Shown: piece after piece, positions 7,071 through 15,287 of the stretch
Position numbering within the stretch: position 1 is the first letter of the stretch
How the letters are laid out: the number at the start of each line of letters is the position of its first letter
Origin: JADJPL01 sp041183125
GTDB taxonomy: Bacteria; Bacteroidota; Bacteroidia; Chitinophagales; Saprospiraceae
DNA length: 26,065 bases
Reading direction: 5' to 3'
Assembly: GCA_041183125.1 (NCBI GenBank)
Contig: JBEGMH010000008.1
Span: 1-26,065 of the forward strand
Position numbers and translations under genes: made by a program
The notes under the pieces: model-generated
What the model was told of the DNA's origin: nothing
The model's database searches: none
The model's input: only the letters and a program-made list of their open reading frames with translations

Positions 7071-7895
7071 TTGCAGGAGGACTTCTTCTCCTCCTTTCAG
7101 ACCACTTCTTCAAAACTGTCCATTCTCATGGGAATGGACAGTTTTTGTTATTGTATAAGCGATTACCAGAACCGCTTGTCGTTCGTGTGCCGTTTATCCG
7201 GCATCCAGACCAGCGAGCCTTCTTTTTTTGAAGGGTTGCCCCGCGAACATCCCTACCTGTTCTTCCCTTTCCTCAAAACGGGTATCGCCTTTGCCGTGCC
7301 GCAGCAGGCCCTCGTGCCCGACCGCCTTTTCATAAAGCAGGAAACCGGGCAGTACCTGCGCCATGGGAATACCCTGCACCCCGATGCCCAAACGCTCGTA
7401 GATGAACTTCCGGAAATCCGCGCCAAACGGGTGTATGCCGTGCCCGCCCGCCTGCTGGATTGGGCCCACCGCTTTTTCCCCACCGCAAAAACCGCACACT
7501 TGCACAGTGCTTTGCTGCCCTTCTTCCAATCACAGGCCCAAGGGATGGGAAAATCCTTGTACGCGCATGTCGGGGAGGAAGGCATGAGCGTGTTCCTGTT
7601 CGAATACCAGAACCTCCTACTCGACAATCGCTTTGAATGCGCTGCCTCCGCAGATTTCCTGTACTACCTGCTGCTGGTTTGCCAACAGCTCAAAGTGCCT
7701 GCCCGCGATGTGGAGCTCTTTATGTCCGGGGCCATAACGGAAGATTCGGAGTTGTCCCGCCTTCTGCACGAGTATTTTCCCCGTATCGGGTTTCTTCCAT
7801 TGGGGGAAGCAGGGCAGCTGGGCTCCAAGACAGCCCGGTATCCGGTCCACTATTTCAACGACCTGCTGGCCGTCGGGGGCCTAACGGGAAGCTAA
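7071..7895 (+). CDS. DUF3822-family protein, possible actin-like (PilM/GspL-like) fold
   Basis: A protein of about 274 residues assigned to DUF3822, a Bacteroidota family of unknown function. The pattern LSILMGMDSFCYCISD near the start and a second half with AHVGEEGMSVFLFEYQNLL, an FLYYLLLVCQQL helix and VELFMSGAITEDSELSRLL resembles the two-lobed ASKHA fold of PilM and the cytoplasmic part of GspL; this is inference from pattern only. There is no signal peptide or membrane segment. The first good ATG (7128) would cut off part of the conserved opening, so a TTG at 7071 is preferred; a TTG at 7050, overlapping the previous stop, is also possible. It follows the pilin-like gene by 11 bases and precedes rsmD by 10, so the three are probably cotranscribed. 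Confidence 0.72.
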   Translation: MQEDFFSSFQTTSSKLSILMGMDSFCYCISDYQNRLSFVCRLSGIQTSEPSFFEGLPREHPYLFFPFLKTGIAFAVPQQALVPDRLFIKQETGQYLRHGNTLHPDAQTLVDELPEIRAKRVYAVPARLLDWAHRFFPTAKTAHLHSALLPFFQSQAQGMGKSLYAHVGEEGMSVFLFEYQNLLLDNRFECAASADFLYYLLLVCQQLKVPARDVELFMSGAITEDSELSRLLHEYFPRIGFLPLGEAGQLGSKTARYPVHYFNDLLAVGGLTGS

Positions 7896-7905
7896 TACAC
7901 AGATT

Positions 7906-8475
7906 ATGCGGATTATAGGTGGAAAATTTAAAGGCCGGCGCTTCGATCCGCCCGCCGGGAAATGGCCTACCCGGCCTACCACGGATTTTGCCAGGGAAGG
8001 ACTTTTTAATATTCTCGAAAATATCCTCGACTTCGAATCGCTCCGTGCCCTGGACTTGTTCAGCGGGGCAGGGAGCCATTCCTATGAACTGATTTCCCGG
8101 GGTGCCCTCGAAGCAACCTGCGTAGACCGCTTCGGCCCCGCCCTGGCTTTCGTGAAACAGGTTGCCCAAACGCTGGGGGTCGAAGCCCAAGTCCATACCG
8201 TGAAAGCCGATGTGCTGCGTTTTATCGCCGCCTGCCGCGAACCGTTCGACTACGTATTTGCCGACCCCCCTTTTGATATGCCGGGTATAGAAAGCCTACC
8301 CGATCAAGTACTCGAAAGCAGTGTATTGCGCCCGGGCGCCTGGTTTGTCCTGGAACACAGCAGTCGGTACCGCTTCGATACCCACCCCCGCTTTCAACGG
8401 AAACGGGAGTATGGGCAGATCTGCTTCTCTTTTTTTCGCGTAGAAGAGCCATCCCATGCGCTGCAACAAGTCTAA
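7906..8475 (+). CDS. rsmD: 16S rRNA (guanine966-N2)-methyltransferase RsmD
   Basis: A 189-residue class I SAM-dependent methyltransferase. The N-terminus MRIIGGKFKGRRF and PTRPTTDFAREGLFNIL (21-37) are RsmD signatures. The SAM-binding motif is LDLFSGAGS (49-57), and the catalytic motif is DPPF (120-123), which methylates the exocyclic amine of G966 in helix 31 of 16S rRNA. RsmD commonly sits next to a DUF3822 gene in this phylum, as here. Length and motifs are complete. Confidence 0.95.
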   Translation: MRIIGGKFKGRRFDPPAGKWPTRPTTDFAREGLFNILENILDFESLRALDLFSGAGSHSYELISRGALEATCVDRFGPALAFVKQVAQTLGVEAQVHTVKADVLRFIAACREPFDYVFADPPFDMPGIESLPDQVLESSVLRPGAWFVLEHSSRYRFDTHPRFQRKREYGQICFSFFRVEEPSHALQQV

Positions 8476-8532
8476 TAGGGGGAAAAGAGCCATATTATCC
8501 ATCCCCAGACTATACAGATTGCCAAAAAGCCG

Positions 8533-8540
8533 TACCTTTA
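8533..8540 (+). promoter_or_regulatory. Possible -7 box upstream of argS
   Basis: TACCTTTA matches seven of eight positions of TAnnTTTG and lies 24 bases before the argS ATG, a spacing like that of the better promoters in this window. No -33 TTTG stands at the right distance, so support is partial. Confidence 0.35.
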
Positions 8541-8564
8541 GCGCGTAATCTGTACGACCCAAAC

Positions 8565-10412
8565 ATGAAAAATATCGTCGAACTGATCCAATCCGGCGTG
8601 ATTGGCATAGCGAAAGCCCGCTACAGCGCGGAAGTGGAGGCCAAAGATGTCGTGGTCAGCCCCACCCGAAAGGAGTTCACCGGAGATTTTACCCTGGTGG
8701 TCTTCCCGTTTACCCGCTTTATAAAAAAAAAACCAGAGGATATCGCCCAGGAATTAGGAGAAGCACTCGTACAGGAAATGCCCTTCGTCCAGGACTTCAA
8801 CGTCATCAAAGGCTTTCTGAACCTGGTCATCTCTGAACGTTTCTGGCTCGACTTTCTTCAGGAGGCGTCCGCTAACCCACAGTACGGCCGCTCACCCCGC
8901 AATGGGCACAAAGTAATGGTCGAATCCTGCTCGCCCAATACCAACAAACCCCTCCACCTCGGGCATGTGCGCAATATCCTCCTCGGCTGGTCTATGTACA
9001 AAATCCTCGATGCAGTAGGGTACGACGTAGTCCGCGTGCAAATTATCAACGACCGCGGGATCGCTATCTGCAAGAGTATGCTCGCCTGGCAACACTTCGG
9101 CGAAGGCCAGACCCCAGAAGCAGGCGGGGTCAAAAGCGACCACTTCGTGGGCGATTACTACGTCTTGTTCGAACAAAAATTCAGAGAGGAATACGCCGCC
9201 TGGCAAAATACCCCGGAAGCCCAAAAAAAACTACAGGAAAAACAAACGGAAGGCCAAACCCCGGAGGCCTTCTTCAAAGACTTCAAAGATACCTATTTCA
9301 ACGAATACAGCAAGCTCGGCCGCGAAGCTAAAGATATGCTCCTGCGCTGGGAAGCCGGGGACCCCGAAGTGCTCGCCCTGTGGCGCCAAATGAACGGATG
9401 GGTCTATGCGGGCTTCGAGGAAACCTACAAAGCCCTGGGCGTTTGCTACGACAAACTCTACTACGAATCCGATACGTACTTGTTGGGCAAAGATATTATT
9501 GAAAAAGGATTAAAAAACGATATTTTCTATCGCCTGGAAGATGGATCCGTATGGATTGACCTGGAAGACGTAAAATTGGATAAAAAACTCGTGTTGCGCC
9601 GCGATGGTACTTCTGTGTATATCACCCAAGACATCGGTACCGCCCACCTCCGCTATCAGGACTTTGGCGTGGAAAAAATGGTCTATGTGGTGGCCGATGA
9701 GCAAAACTACCACTTCCAGGTGCTCTTCGAGATCATGAAACGTCTCAAAGAGCCTTACGCAGCCGGGCTTTACCACCTGTCGTACGGCATGGTCGAGCTG
9801 CCCACCGGGCGCATGAAGTCCCGCGAAGGCACCGTAGTAGACGCCGACGACCTGCTTGCCGAAGTGATCCGCGAAGCAGAAGCGAATACGAAAGAACGAG
9901 AGACAATCGCCGAACTCAGCGCGGATGAACAGGGGGAAGTAGTGCGCAGCATCGCCCTCGCCGCCCTCAAGTTTTTCCTCGTCAAAGTCCACCCTAAAAA
10001 GCGGATGGTCTTTGATCCTAAAGAATCCGTTGACCTGCAGGGCCAAACCGGGCCTTACGTGCAAAATGCCTATGTCCGGGTCAAGTCCGTGCTCCGCAAG
10101 GTGAGCGAAGCAGAGGCAGCGGAAGCCAGCGGATATACCCACTTTTTTGACGATGAAAAAGACCTCGTCGTACAACTCTACCGCTTCCCCGAAGTGATCC
10201 AGGAAGCGGCACAGGAATACGACCCCTCCACCATCGCAAACTATTGCTTCAACTTGGCGAAATCCTATCACCGCTTTTACCACGAACGCTCTATCATCCG
10301 GGCAGAAAGCGAAGCAGCCCGGGCTTTCCGCCTGCAGTTGAGCGTGGCCGTAGCCACCGTACTGCGCAACGGCATGGACTTGCTGGGCATCGAAATGCCG
10401 GACCGGATGTAA
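8565..10412 (+). CDS. argS: Arginyl-tRNA synthetase
   Basis: A 615-residue class I aminoacyl-tRNA synthetase that charges tRNA-Arg. The ArgRS-specific N-terminal tRNA-binding domain occupies about residues 1-110. SPNTNKPLHLGH (123-134) is the family's HIGH-motif signature. The KMSKS-equivalent loop is MKSRE at 417-421, and the C-terminal anticodon-binding helical domain ends with GMDLLGIEMPDRM, the usual ArgRS end. There is one insertion of about 100 residues rich in K, E and Q (near 190-270). glnS follows after 12 bases, so the two synthetases are probably cotranscribed. Confidence 0.96.
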   Translation: MKNIVELIQSGVIGIAKARYSAEVEAKDVVVSPTRKEFTGDFTLVVFPFTRFIKKKPEDIAQELGEALVQEMPFVQDFNVIKGFLNLVISERFWLDFLQEASANPQYGRSPRNGHKVMVESCSPNTNKPLHLGHVRNILLGWSMYKILDAVGYDVVRVQIINDRGIAICKSMLAWQHFGEGQTPEAGGVKSDHFVGDYYVLFEQKFREEYAAWQNTPEAQKKLQEKQTEGQTPEAFFKDFKDTYFNEYSKLGREAKDMLLRWEAGDPEVLALWRQMNGWVYAGFEETYKALGVCYDKLYYESDTYLLGKDIIEKGLKNDIFYRLEDGSVWIDLEDVKLDKKLVLRRDGTSVYITQDIGTAHLRYQDFGVEKMVYVVADEQNYHFQVLFEIMKRLKEPYAAGLYHLSYGMVELPTGRMKSREGTVVDADDLLAEVIREAEANTKERETIAELSADEQGEVVRSIALAALKFFLVKVHPKKRMVFDPKESVDLQGQTGPYVQNAYVRVKSVLRKVSEAEAAEASGYTHFFDDEKDLVVQLYRFPEVIQEAAQEYDPSTIANYCFNLAKSYHRFYHERSIIRAESEAARAFRLQLSVAVATVLRNGMDLLGIEMPDRM

Positions 10413-10424
10413 AATAAACAGGCT

Positions 10425-12128
10425 ATGGCTACAGAAGAACTCAAAGAAGAAAAATCGCTGAACTTCATCGAACAAATCATCGAGGAAGATATCGCCAACG
10501 GAAAACACGCCGGGAGGGTGCACACCCGCTTCCCACCGGAGCCCAACGGCTATCTGCATATCGGGCACGCCAAAGCCATGACCGTCAACTTCGGCCTGGC
10601 CAAAAAATACGGCGGCCTGTGCAACCTGCGTTTCGATGATACCAACCCGGTTACAGAAGACGTGGAATACGTCGAAAGTATCCAAAAAGACGTCCAATGG
10701 CTTGGTTTTCAGTGGGCTAATGTCTTATACGCCTCCGATTACTTCCCCAAGCTGTACGAATTTGCCCTCGCCCTCATCCGCAAGGGCCTGGCGTATGTGG
10801 ACGACTCCACCCCGGAAGAAATCGCCGCGATGAAAGGCTCCCCCACACAGCCCGGTACCGAAAGCCCTTACCGGCAGCGAACTATAGAAGAAAATGTGTC
10901 GCTCTTCGAGGCGATGAAAAAGGGCGACTTCCCCGACGGAAGCCGTGTGCTCCGCGCCAAAGTGGATATGGCCTCGCCCAATATGCACATGCGCGACCCC
11001 GTGCTGTACCGCATCAAACACGCACACCACCACCGCACCGGCGATGCCTGGTGCATCTATCCCATGTACGATTTTGCCCACGGACAAAGCGATTCCATCG
11101 AGGGCATCACCCATTCGCTCTGCTCCCTCGAGTTCCGCCACCACCGCCCTCTGTACGACTGGTTCATCGAACAATTGGGCATCTTCCCCTCCCGCCAAAT
11201 CGAGTTCGCCCGCATGAACGTGGCCTACATGATCACGAGCAAACGAAAATTGCTCAAACTGGTGCAGGAAAACCACGTCGAAGGCTGGGACGACCCCCGC
11301 ATGCCCACGATCTCCGGTATGCGGCGCAGAGGCTATCCGCCCGAAGCCATCGTCCACTTCTGCGAACGCGCCGGCGTAGCCAAAAGGGATAACGTAATCG
11401 AACTCGAACTGCTGGAGTTCTCCGTGCGCGAAGTGCTCAACCGCACCGCCCGCCGCGCGATGGCCGTCCTCGATCCACTGAAAGTGGTACTGACCAACTA
11501 CCCCCAGGGGCAGACGGAGTTCCTGGAAACCGAAAATAACCCGGAAGACCCGCAAAGCGGCAACCGGAGCATCCCGTTCTCCCGCGAATTGTTCATCGAA
11601 CAGGAGGATTTTATGGAGGAACCTCCCAAAAAGTTCTTCCGCCTCGCCCCCGGACAAATGGCACGCCTCAAAAGTGCGTACATCATCCGCTGCGATGAGG
11701 TGCTCAAAGACCCCGCCAGCGGAAAGGTGCTCGAACTGCACTGTACCTATTTTCCGGAAAGCCGCTCCGGTGCCGATACGTCTGGGCTGAAGGCGAAAGG
11801 CGTACTGCATTGGGTCAGTGCCCCCCATGCACGGCCTGCCGAGGTGCGCCTGTACGACCGCTTGTTCACCGACCCCACGCCTACCGAGCACGAAGGCAGG
11901 GATTACCTGGAATTCCTGAACCCGAATTCCCTCGAAATCGCCGCATCGGCGGTCGTAGAGCCCAGCCTCTGCGAGGCGCAGCCAGGGGAGCAGTTTCAGT
12001 TCCTGCGCAAAGGCTACTTCTGTGCCGACCAAAGTACCTCCCCCGAAAAACCAGTGTTCAACCTGACCGTGAACCTGAAAGATACCTGGGCAAAAACAGC
12101 AGTCAAGGAAAACAGTACCGCAGGCTAA
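10425..12128 (+). CDS. glnS: Glutaminyl-tRNA synthetase
   Basis: A 567-residue class I synthetase that attaches glutamine directly to tRNA-Gln. RFPPEPNGYLHIGHAKA (35-51) contains the HIGH motif (45-48); the second motif is MITSKRKLLKLV (from 269), where T replaces the usual M of MSK, a common variant. RFDDTNP at 68-74 and DWFIEQLGI further on are typical of GlnRS rather than bacterial GluRS, and the C-terminal half is the two-beta-barrel anticodon-binding domain, unlike the helical one of bacterial GluRS. It is preceded by argS and followed by pyrR after 10 bases. Confidence 0.95.
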   Translation: MATEELKEEKSLNFIEQIIEEDIANGKHAGRVHTRFPPEPNGYLHIGHAKAMTVNFGLAKKYGGLCNLRFDDTNPVTEDVEYVESIQKDVQWLGFQWANVLYASDYFPKLYEFALALIRKGLAYVDDSTPEEIAAMKGSPTQPGTESPYRQRTIEENVSLFEAMKKGDFPDGSRVLRAKVDMASPNMHMRDPVLYRIKHAHHHRTGDAWCIYPMYDFAHGQSDSIEGITHSLCSLEFRHHRPLYDWFIEQLGIFPSRQIEFARMNVAYMITSKRKLLKLVQENHVEGWDDPRMPTISGMRRRGYPPEAIVHFCERAGVAKRDNVIELELLEFSVREVLNRTARRAMAVLDPLKVVLTNYPQGQTEFLETENNPEDPQSGNRSIPFSRELFIEQEDFMEEPPKKFFRLAPGQMARLKSAYIIRCDEVLKDPASGKVLELHCTYFPESRSGADTSGLKAKGVLHWVSAPHARPAEVRLYDRLFTDPTPTEHEGRDYLEFLNPNSLEIAASAVVEPSLCEAQPGEQFQFLRKGYFCADQSTSPEKPVFNLTVNLKDTWAKTAVKENSTAG

Positions 12129-12138
12129 GCCAAATACC

Positions 12139-12699
12139 ATGGAAAACGAACGCGTCATACTGGGTCCCGAGCGCTTCGCCCTCACCATTGACCGACTGTG
12201 CTACCAGTTGGTGGAGGCATTCGACGATTTTCGCGACACGTGCATCGTAGGGATCCAGCCGCGCGGTATCCCGCTGTCAGACCGCATCTGCCGGCGTTTG
12301 CTGGACCACATGGGCATCCCGGATATCCTGTACGGCAAATTGGACATCACCTTCTACCGCGATGACTTCCGCCGAAGGGACCGGCCATTAGAGGCTAGTT
12401 TCACAGAAATGGATTTCCTCGTGGAAGATAAACACGTAGTCCTCGTAGACGATGTGCTCTATACCGGCAGGACCGTCCAGGCAGCCCTCACCGCCCTCAA
12501 CCACTACGGAAGACCTAAAACAGTGGAACTGCTGGCCCTCGTGGACCGCCGGTTCAACCGACACCTACCCATCCAGGCCAGCTTCGCGGGGATCCGCGTA
12601 GATGCCCTCGACCAGGCGTACGTCAAAGTGGAATGGCAGGAAACCGAAGGTGCCGACCGCGTCGTACTGTATGAAGATAAAAAACAGGCACAGGGATGA
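12139..12699 (+). CDS. pyrR: PyrR-type pyrimidine regulator / uracil phosphoribosyltransferase
   Basis: A 186-residue type I phosphoribosyltransferase. The PRPP-binding motif VVLVDDVLYTGRT is at 100-112, and GIQPRGIPL (38-46) forms the pyrophosphate loop. LALVDRRFNRHLPIQASFAG is the C-terminal segment shared with Bacillus PyrR. In Firmicutes, PyrR binds the leader of pyr mRNA when UMP is high and causes attenuation, with weak UPRTase activity as well. Here it overlaps pyrB by four bases (ATGA), so translation is probably coupled. The 10-base gap after glnS leaves no room for a pyr leader at this site. Whether it regulates RNA elsewhere or works mainly as an enzyme cannot be told from this window. 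Confidence 0.93.
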   Translation: MENERVILGPERFALTIDRLCYQLVEAFDDFRDTCIVGIQPRGIPLSDRICRRLLDHMGIPDILYGKLDITFYRDDFRRRDRPLEASFTEMDFLVEDKHVVLVDDVLYTGRTVQAALTALNHYGRPKTVELLALVDRRFNRHLPIQASFAGIRVDALDQAYVKVEWQETEGADRVVLYEDKKQAQG

Positions 12700-13634
12700 C
12701 TACCGTTACGCAACAATTGAGCACCCGCCACCTCCTGGGCATAAAAGACCTCAGCGCGGAAGATATCCAGTTGATTTTCCATACGGCAGACAGCTTCAAG
12801 GATATCATCAACCGGCCTATCAAAAAAGTGCCCTCCCTCAGGGATATCACCATCGTCAATTTATTCTTCGAGGATTCTACCCGCACGCGCATCTCCTTCG
12901 AATTGGCCGAAAAACGCCTCTCCGCAGATGTGCTGAACTTCTCCGCGTCCTCCTCTTCCGTGAAAAAAGGGGAAACCTTGCTGGACACCGTCAACAACAT
13001 CTTGTCCATGAAGGTGGATATGATCGTGATGCGGCATCCCGCCCCCGGTGCCTGCCGCTTCCTCGCCGGCCATGTGCCGGCCAATGTAGTCAACGCCGGC
13101 GACGGAACCCACGAACACCCCACCCAAGCCCTGCTCGACGCCTATTCCATCCGCGAACAATTAGGGGACCTGAACGGCAAAAAGGTCGCTATCTTTGGGG
13201 ATATCCTGCACTCCCGGGTCGCATTGAGCAATATCTTCTGCCTCCAAAAGCTGGGGGCACAGGTGCGTGTATGTGGCCCTCCTACCCTGATTCCCAAACA
13301 TATCGAACAACTCGGCGTCGAGGTGAGCTATGACGTGCGCGACTCGCTCGCCTGGTGCGACGTGGCCAATATCCTGCGCATCCAACTGGAAAGACAGCAA
13401 ATCAAGTACTTTCCTTCCCTGCGGGAGTACGCCCGCTACTTCGGTATCAATAAACCGCTGCTCGACAGCATCGGCCGCAAAATCCTGATCATGCACCCGG
13501 GCCCCATCAACCGGGGGGTCGAAATTACCAGCGACGTGGCCGATTCGGAACATTCCATCATCCTCAACCAGGTGGAAAATGGAGTAGCCATCCGAATGGC
13601 CGTCCTCTACCTGCTGGCAGCCAACGCCAAATGA
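12696..13634 (+). CDS. pyrB: Aspartate carbamoyltransferase, catalytic chain
   Basis: A 312-residue ATCase catalytic subunit, which condenses carbamoyl phosphate and aspartate in the first committed step of pyrimidine synthesis. The carbamoyl-phosphate site STRTR is at 61-65, the lid loop SSSSVKKGE near 85-93, HPTQALLD at 141-148, and HPGPINRGVE near the end. These mark ATCase rather than ornithine carbamoyltransferase (which has FTRTR-type and HPxQ variants). No pyrI regulatory chain follows, so the enzyme is probably an unregulated trimer or is assembled with other partners. The start overlaps the pyrR stop. Confidence 0.96.
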   Translation: MTTVTQQLSTRHLLGIKDLSAEDIQLIFHTADSFKDIINRPIKKVPSLRDITIVNLFFEDSTRTRISFELAEKRLSADVLNFSASSSSVKKGETLLDTVNNILSMKVDMIVMRHPAPGACRFLAGHVPANVVNAGDGTHEHPTQALLDAYSIREQLGDLNGKKVAIFGDILHSRVALSNIFCLQKLGAQVRVCGPPTLIPKHIEQLGVEVSYDVRDSLAWCDVANILRIQLERQQIKYFPSLREYARYFGINKPLLDSIGRKILIMHPGPINRGVEITSDVADSEHSIILNQVENGVAIRMAVLYLLAANAK

Positions 13635-13754
13635 AAGGAACCCGCAGGCAACCTACCGTTTTGAAGGGCATGCAAAACACAGGACACCGGTTTTGCGTTA
13701 TCTTTTCGCCCTTGCAGCCGCAAAAATGGACTGCGTCTATAAAAGCACTCTATC

Positions 13755-13762
13755 TATCTTTG
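13755..13762 (+). promoter_or_regulatory. -7 promoter box before the thioredoxin-fold gene
   Basis: TATCTTTG is a perfect TAnnTTTG box, 21 bases before the ATG at 13784. No TTTG stands 17-21 bases upstream. The box supports 13784 as the true start and suggests a promoter separate from the pyr unit. Confidence 0.55.
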
Positions 13763-13783
13763 TCTCAAATCTCGTCAGTTGAT

Positions 13784-15220
13784 ATGAACACGCGCTTTCT
13801 TACCCTGATTTCTTTCATGGCCCTTACCTTGGGCAAATTGCAGGCAGCCGACCCGGCCTACTCCATCCAGGTCAGTATCAGCGGCTTTTCCCAAAAAGAA
13901 ATGTACCTGGGATATTATCTCGGCGACAAACAGTACCTGCGGGATACTGCCGTCGCAGATGCAAAAGGCGTCTATACCTTCGAGGGTACTGAGCTTCTCC
14001 CCGCAGGGGTCTATATCGTCGTGCTCCCTCCGGACAATAATTTTTTCCAAATCCTCATCCCGGAAAAAGAACAGAAGTTCAGCATACAGACGAGCTTGGA
14101 CAATATGTCGGAAAACGTCGTTTTCAAAGGTTCCACAGAAAATACCACCTTTTACAAATACCTGAGCTTCCTGTCGCTAAAGAATAAAGAAGCCGACCCC
14201 ATCAACAAAGCCATCGAAGAGGCTAAAGACGAAACGGCCAAGGCAGAACTGAGAAAAAAACTGGAGGCCATCGGCGAGGACGTCAAGAGCTACCAGGCCA
14301 AATTTGTCAAAGAGAACGGAAATATGTTGGCCTCCCGGATCGTAGCCGCCAACCTGAGCGCGGAACTCCCCGAGTTTCAGGGCACTGATGATGAAAAACA
14401 AGTCAAAATGCTGTACTTCCTCAGAAGCCACTATTTTGACTACTTTAATTTAGCCGACCCCTCCCTGCTGCGCACGCCCTTCTTTTTTGAAAAAATTGAC
14501 TACTATGTAAACAAACTGCACTACCAACACCCGGACTCCCTGGCGGTGGCCATTGATACCGTCCTGGAACGCCTTCGCCCGGCAGAGGAGTCCTTCCGCT
14601 TTTACCTCGTCCACTTCCTGAACGCCTACGCTAAGTCCAACTTCGTAGGGATGGATGCCGTATATGTGCACATCGCAGAGAAGTACTACGCTGCCGGAGA
14701 TGCACCCTGGATAGAGACCGAGCAACTCAATAAAATCATCGAAAACGCCAAGTCGCTCAAGCCTATCCTTATCGGGAAAACGGCACCCGATATCGAAATG
14801 CAGAAGCGCGACGGCTCAAAAATCAAGCTGTCAGCGGTAAAATCGCCTTACACCATCCTCTATTTCTGGCGCTACGACTGTGGCCACTGCAAGGAACAAA
14901 CGCCTATCGTCAAGGAGTTCTATGAAAAATTCAAAGACAAAGGCGTCAAAATCTTCGCCGTATGCGTCAAATTCCGCGATGAGATAGCGGATTGCTGGAA
15001 GTATATTGACGAAAACGGTATCGGGGACTGGATCCATACGGTGGACCCTTACCTGGCTTCGCGCTACTACACGTTGTACAATGTCAAAACGACCCCACAG
15101 GTCTTCATCCTGGACGCCAACAAAAAGATCCTGTCCAAGAACATCAGCGGCGAACAGTTGGAAAGCGTCCTGAACCAAATCATGGAAATGGACAAAGCGG
15201 AGAAAGCAGGCAAACAATAG
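13784..15220 (+). CDS. Exported thioredoxin-fold (TlpA/AhpC-TSA-like) protein with DUF4369-like N-terminus
   Basis: A 478-residue protein with a Sec signal peptide (residues 1-22, ending LQA). Residues about 25-130 look like the DUF4369 beta-sandwich common in Bacteroidota TlpA-like proteins (SISGFSQKEMYLGYYLGDKQYLRDT). A helical middle region of about 200 residues, probably DUF5106-like, follows. From about 330 there is a thioredoxin fold of the AhpC-TSA/TlpA class: IGKTAPDIEM, then FWRYDCGHCKEQTP with the redox pair C366-G-H-C369, and the cis-proline in TTPQVFILD. It probably acts in the periplasm as a disulfide reductase or isomerase with unknown partners. The frame is open back to an ATG that overlaps pyrB (13631), but the signal peptide and a -7 box at 13755 favour 13784. 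Confidence 0.88.
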   Translation: MNTRFLTLISFMALTLGKLQAADPAYSIQVSISGFSQKEMYLGYYLGDKQYLRDTAVADAKGVYTFEGTELLPAGVYIVVLPPDNNFFQILIPEKEQKFSIQTSLDNMSENVVFKGSTENTTFYKYLSFLSLKNKEADPINKAIEEAKDETAKAELRKKLEAIGEDVKSYQAKFVKENGNMLASRIVAANLSAELPEFQGTDDEKQVKMLYFLRSHYFDYFNLADPSLLRTPFFFEKIDYYVNKLHYQHPDSLAVAIDTVLERLRPAEESFRFYLVHFLNAYAKSNFVGMDAVYVHIAEKYYAAGDAPWIETEQLNKIIENAKSLKPILIGKTAPDIEMQKRDGSKIKLSAVKSPYTILYFWRYDCGHCKEQTPIVKEFYEKFKDKGVKIFAVCVKFRDEIADCWKYIDENGIGDWIHTVDPYLASRYYTLYNVKTTPQVFILDANKKILSKNISGEQLESVLNQIMEMDKAEKAGKQ

Positions 15221-15287
15221 ACTTGTCGCGGGGGGTCGGCGAGATGGAAAGACCCCTTGATGATTCCTCGCAAAAAGTCCAATAGCT

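Noticed and set aside
9510..12188. Very long open frames on the minus strand opposite argS and glnS
   Set aside because: They are antisense to clear synthetase genes, lack recognisable domains and arise from the codon bias at third positions. The same holds for the long antisense frames opposite the kinase (17841-18941) and ABC-F (19283-20728) genes.
15222..15264. Possible terminator GGGGTC...GACCCC between the thioredoxin-fold and SDR genes
   Set aside because: The loop is long, and neither strand has a T tract after the stem.
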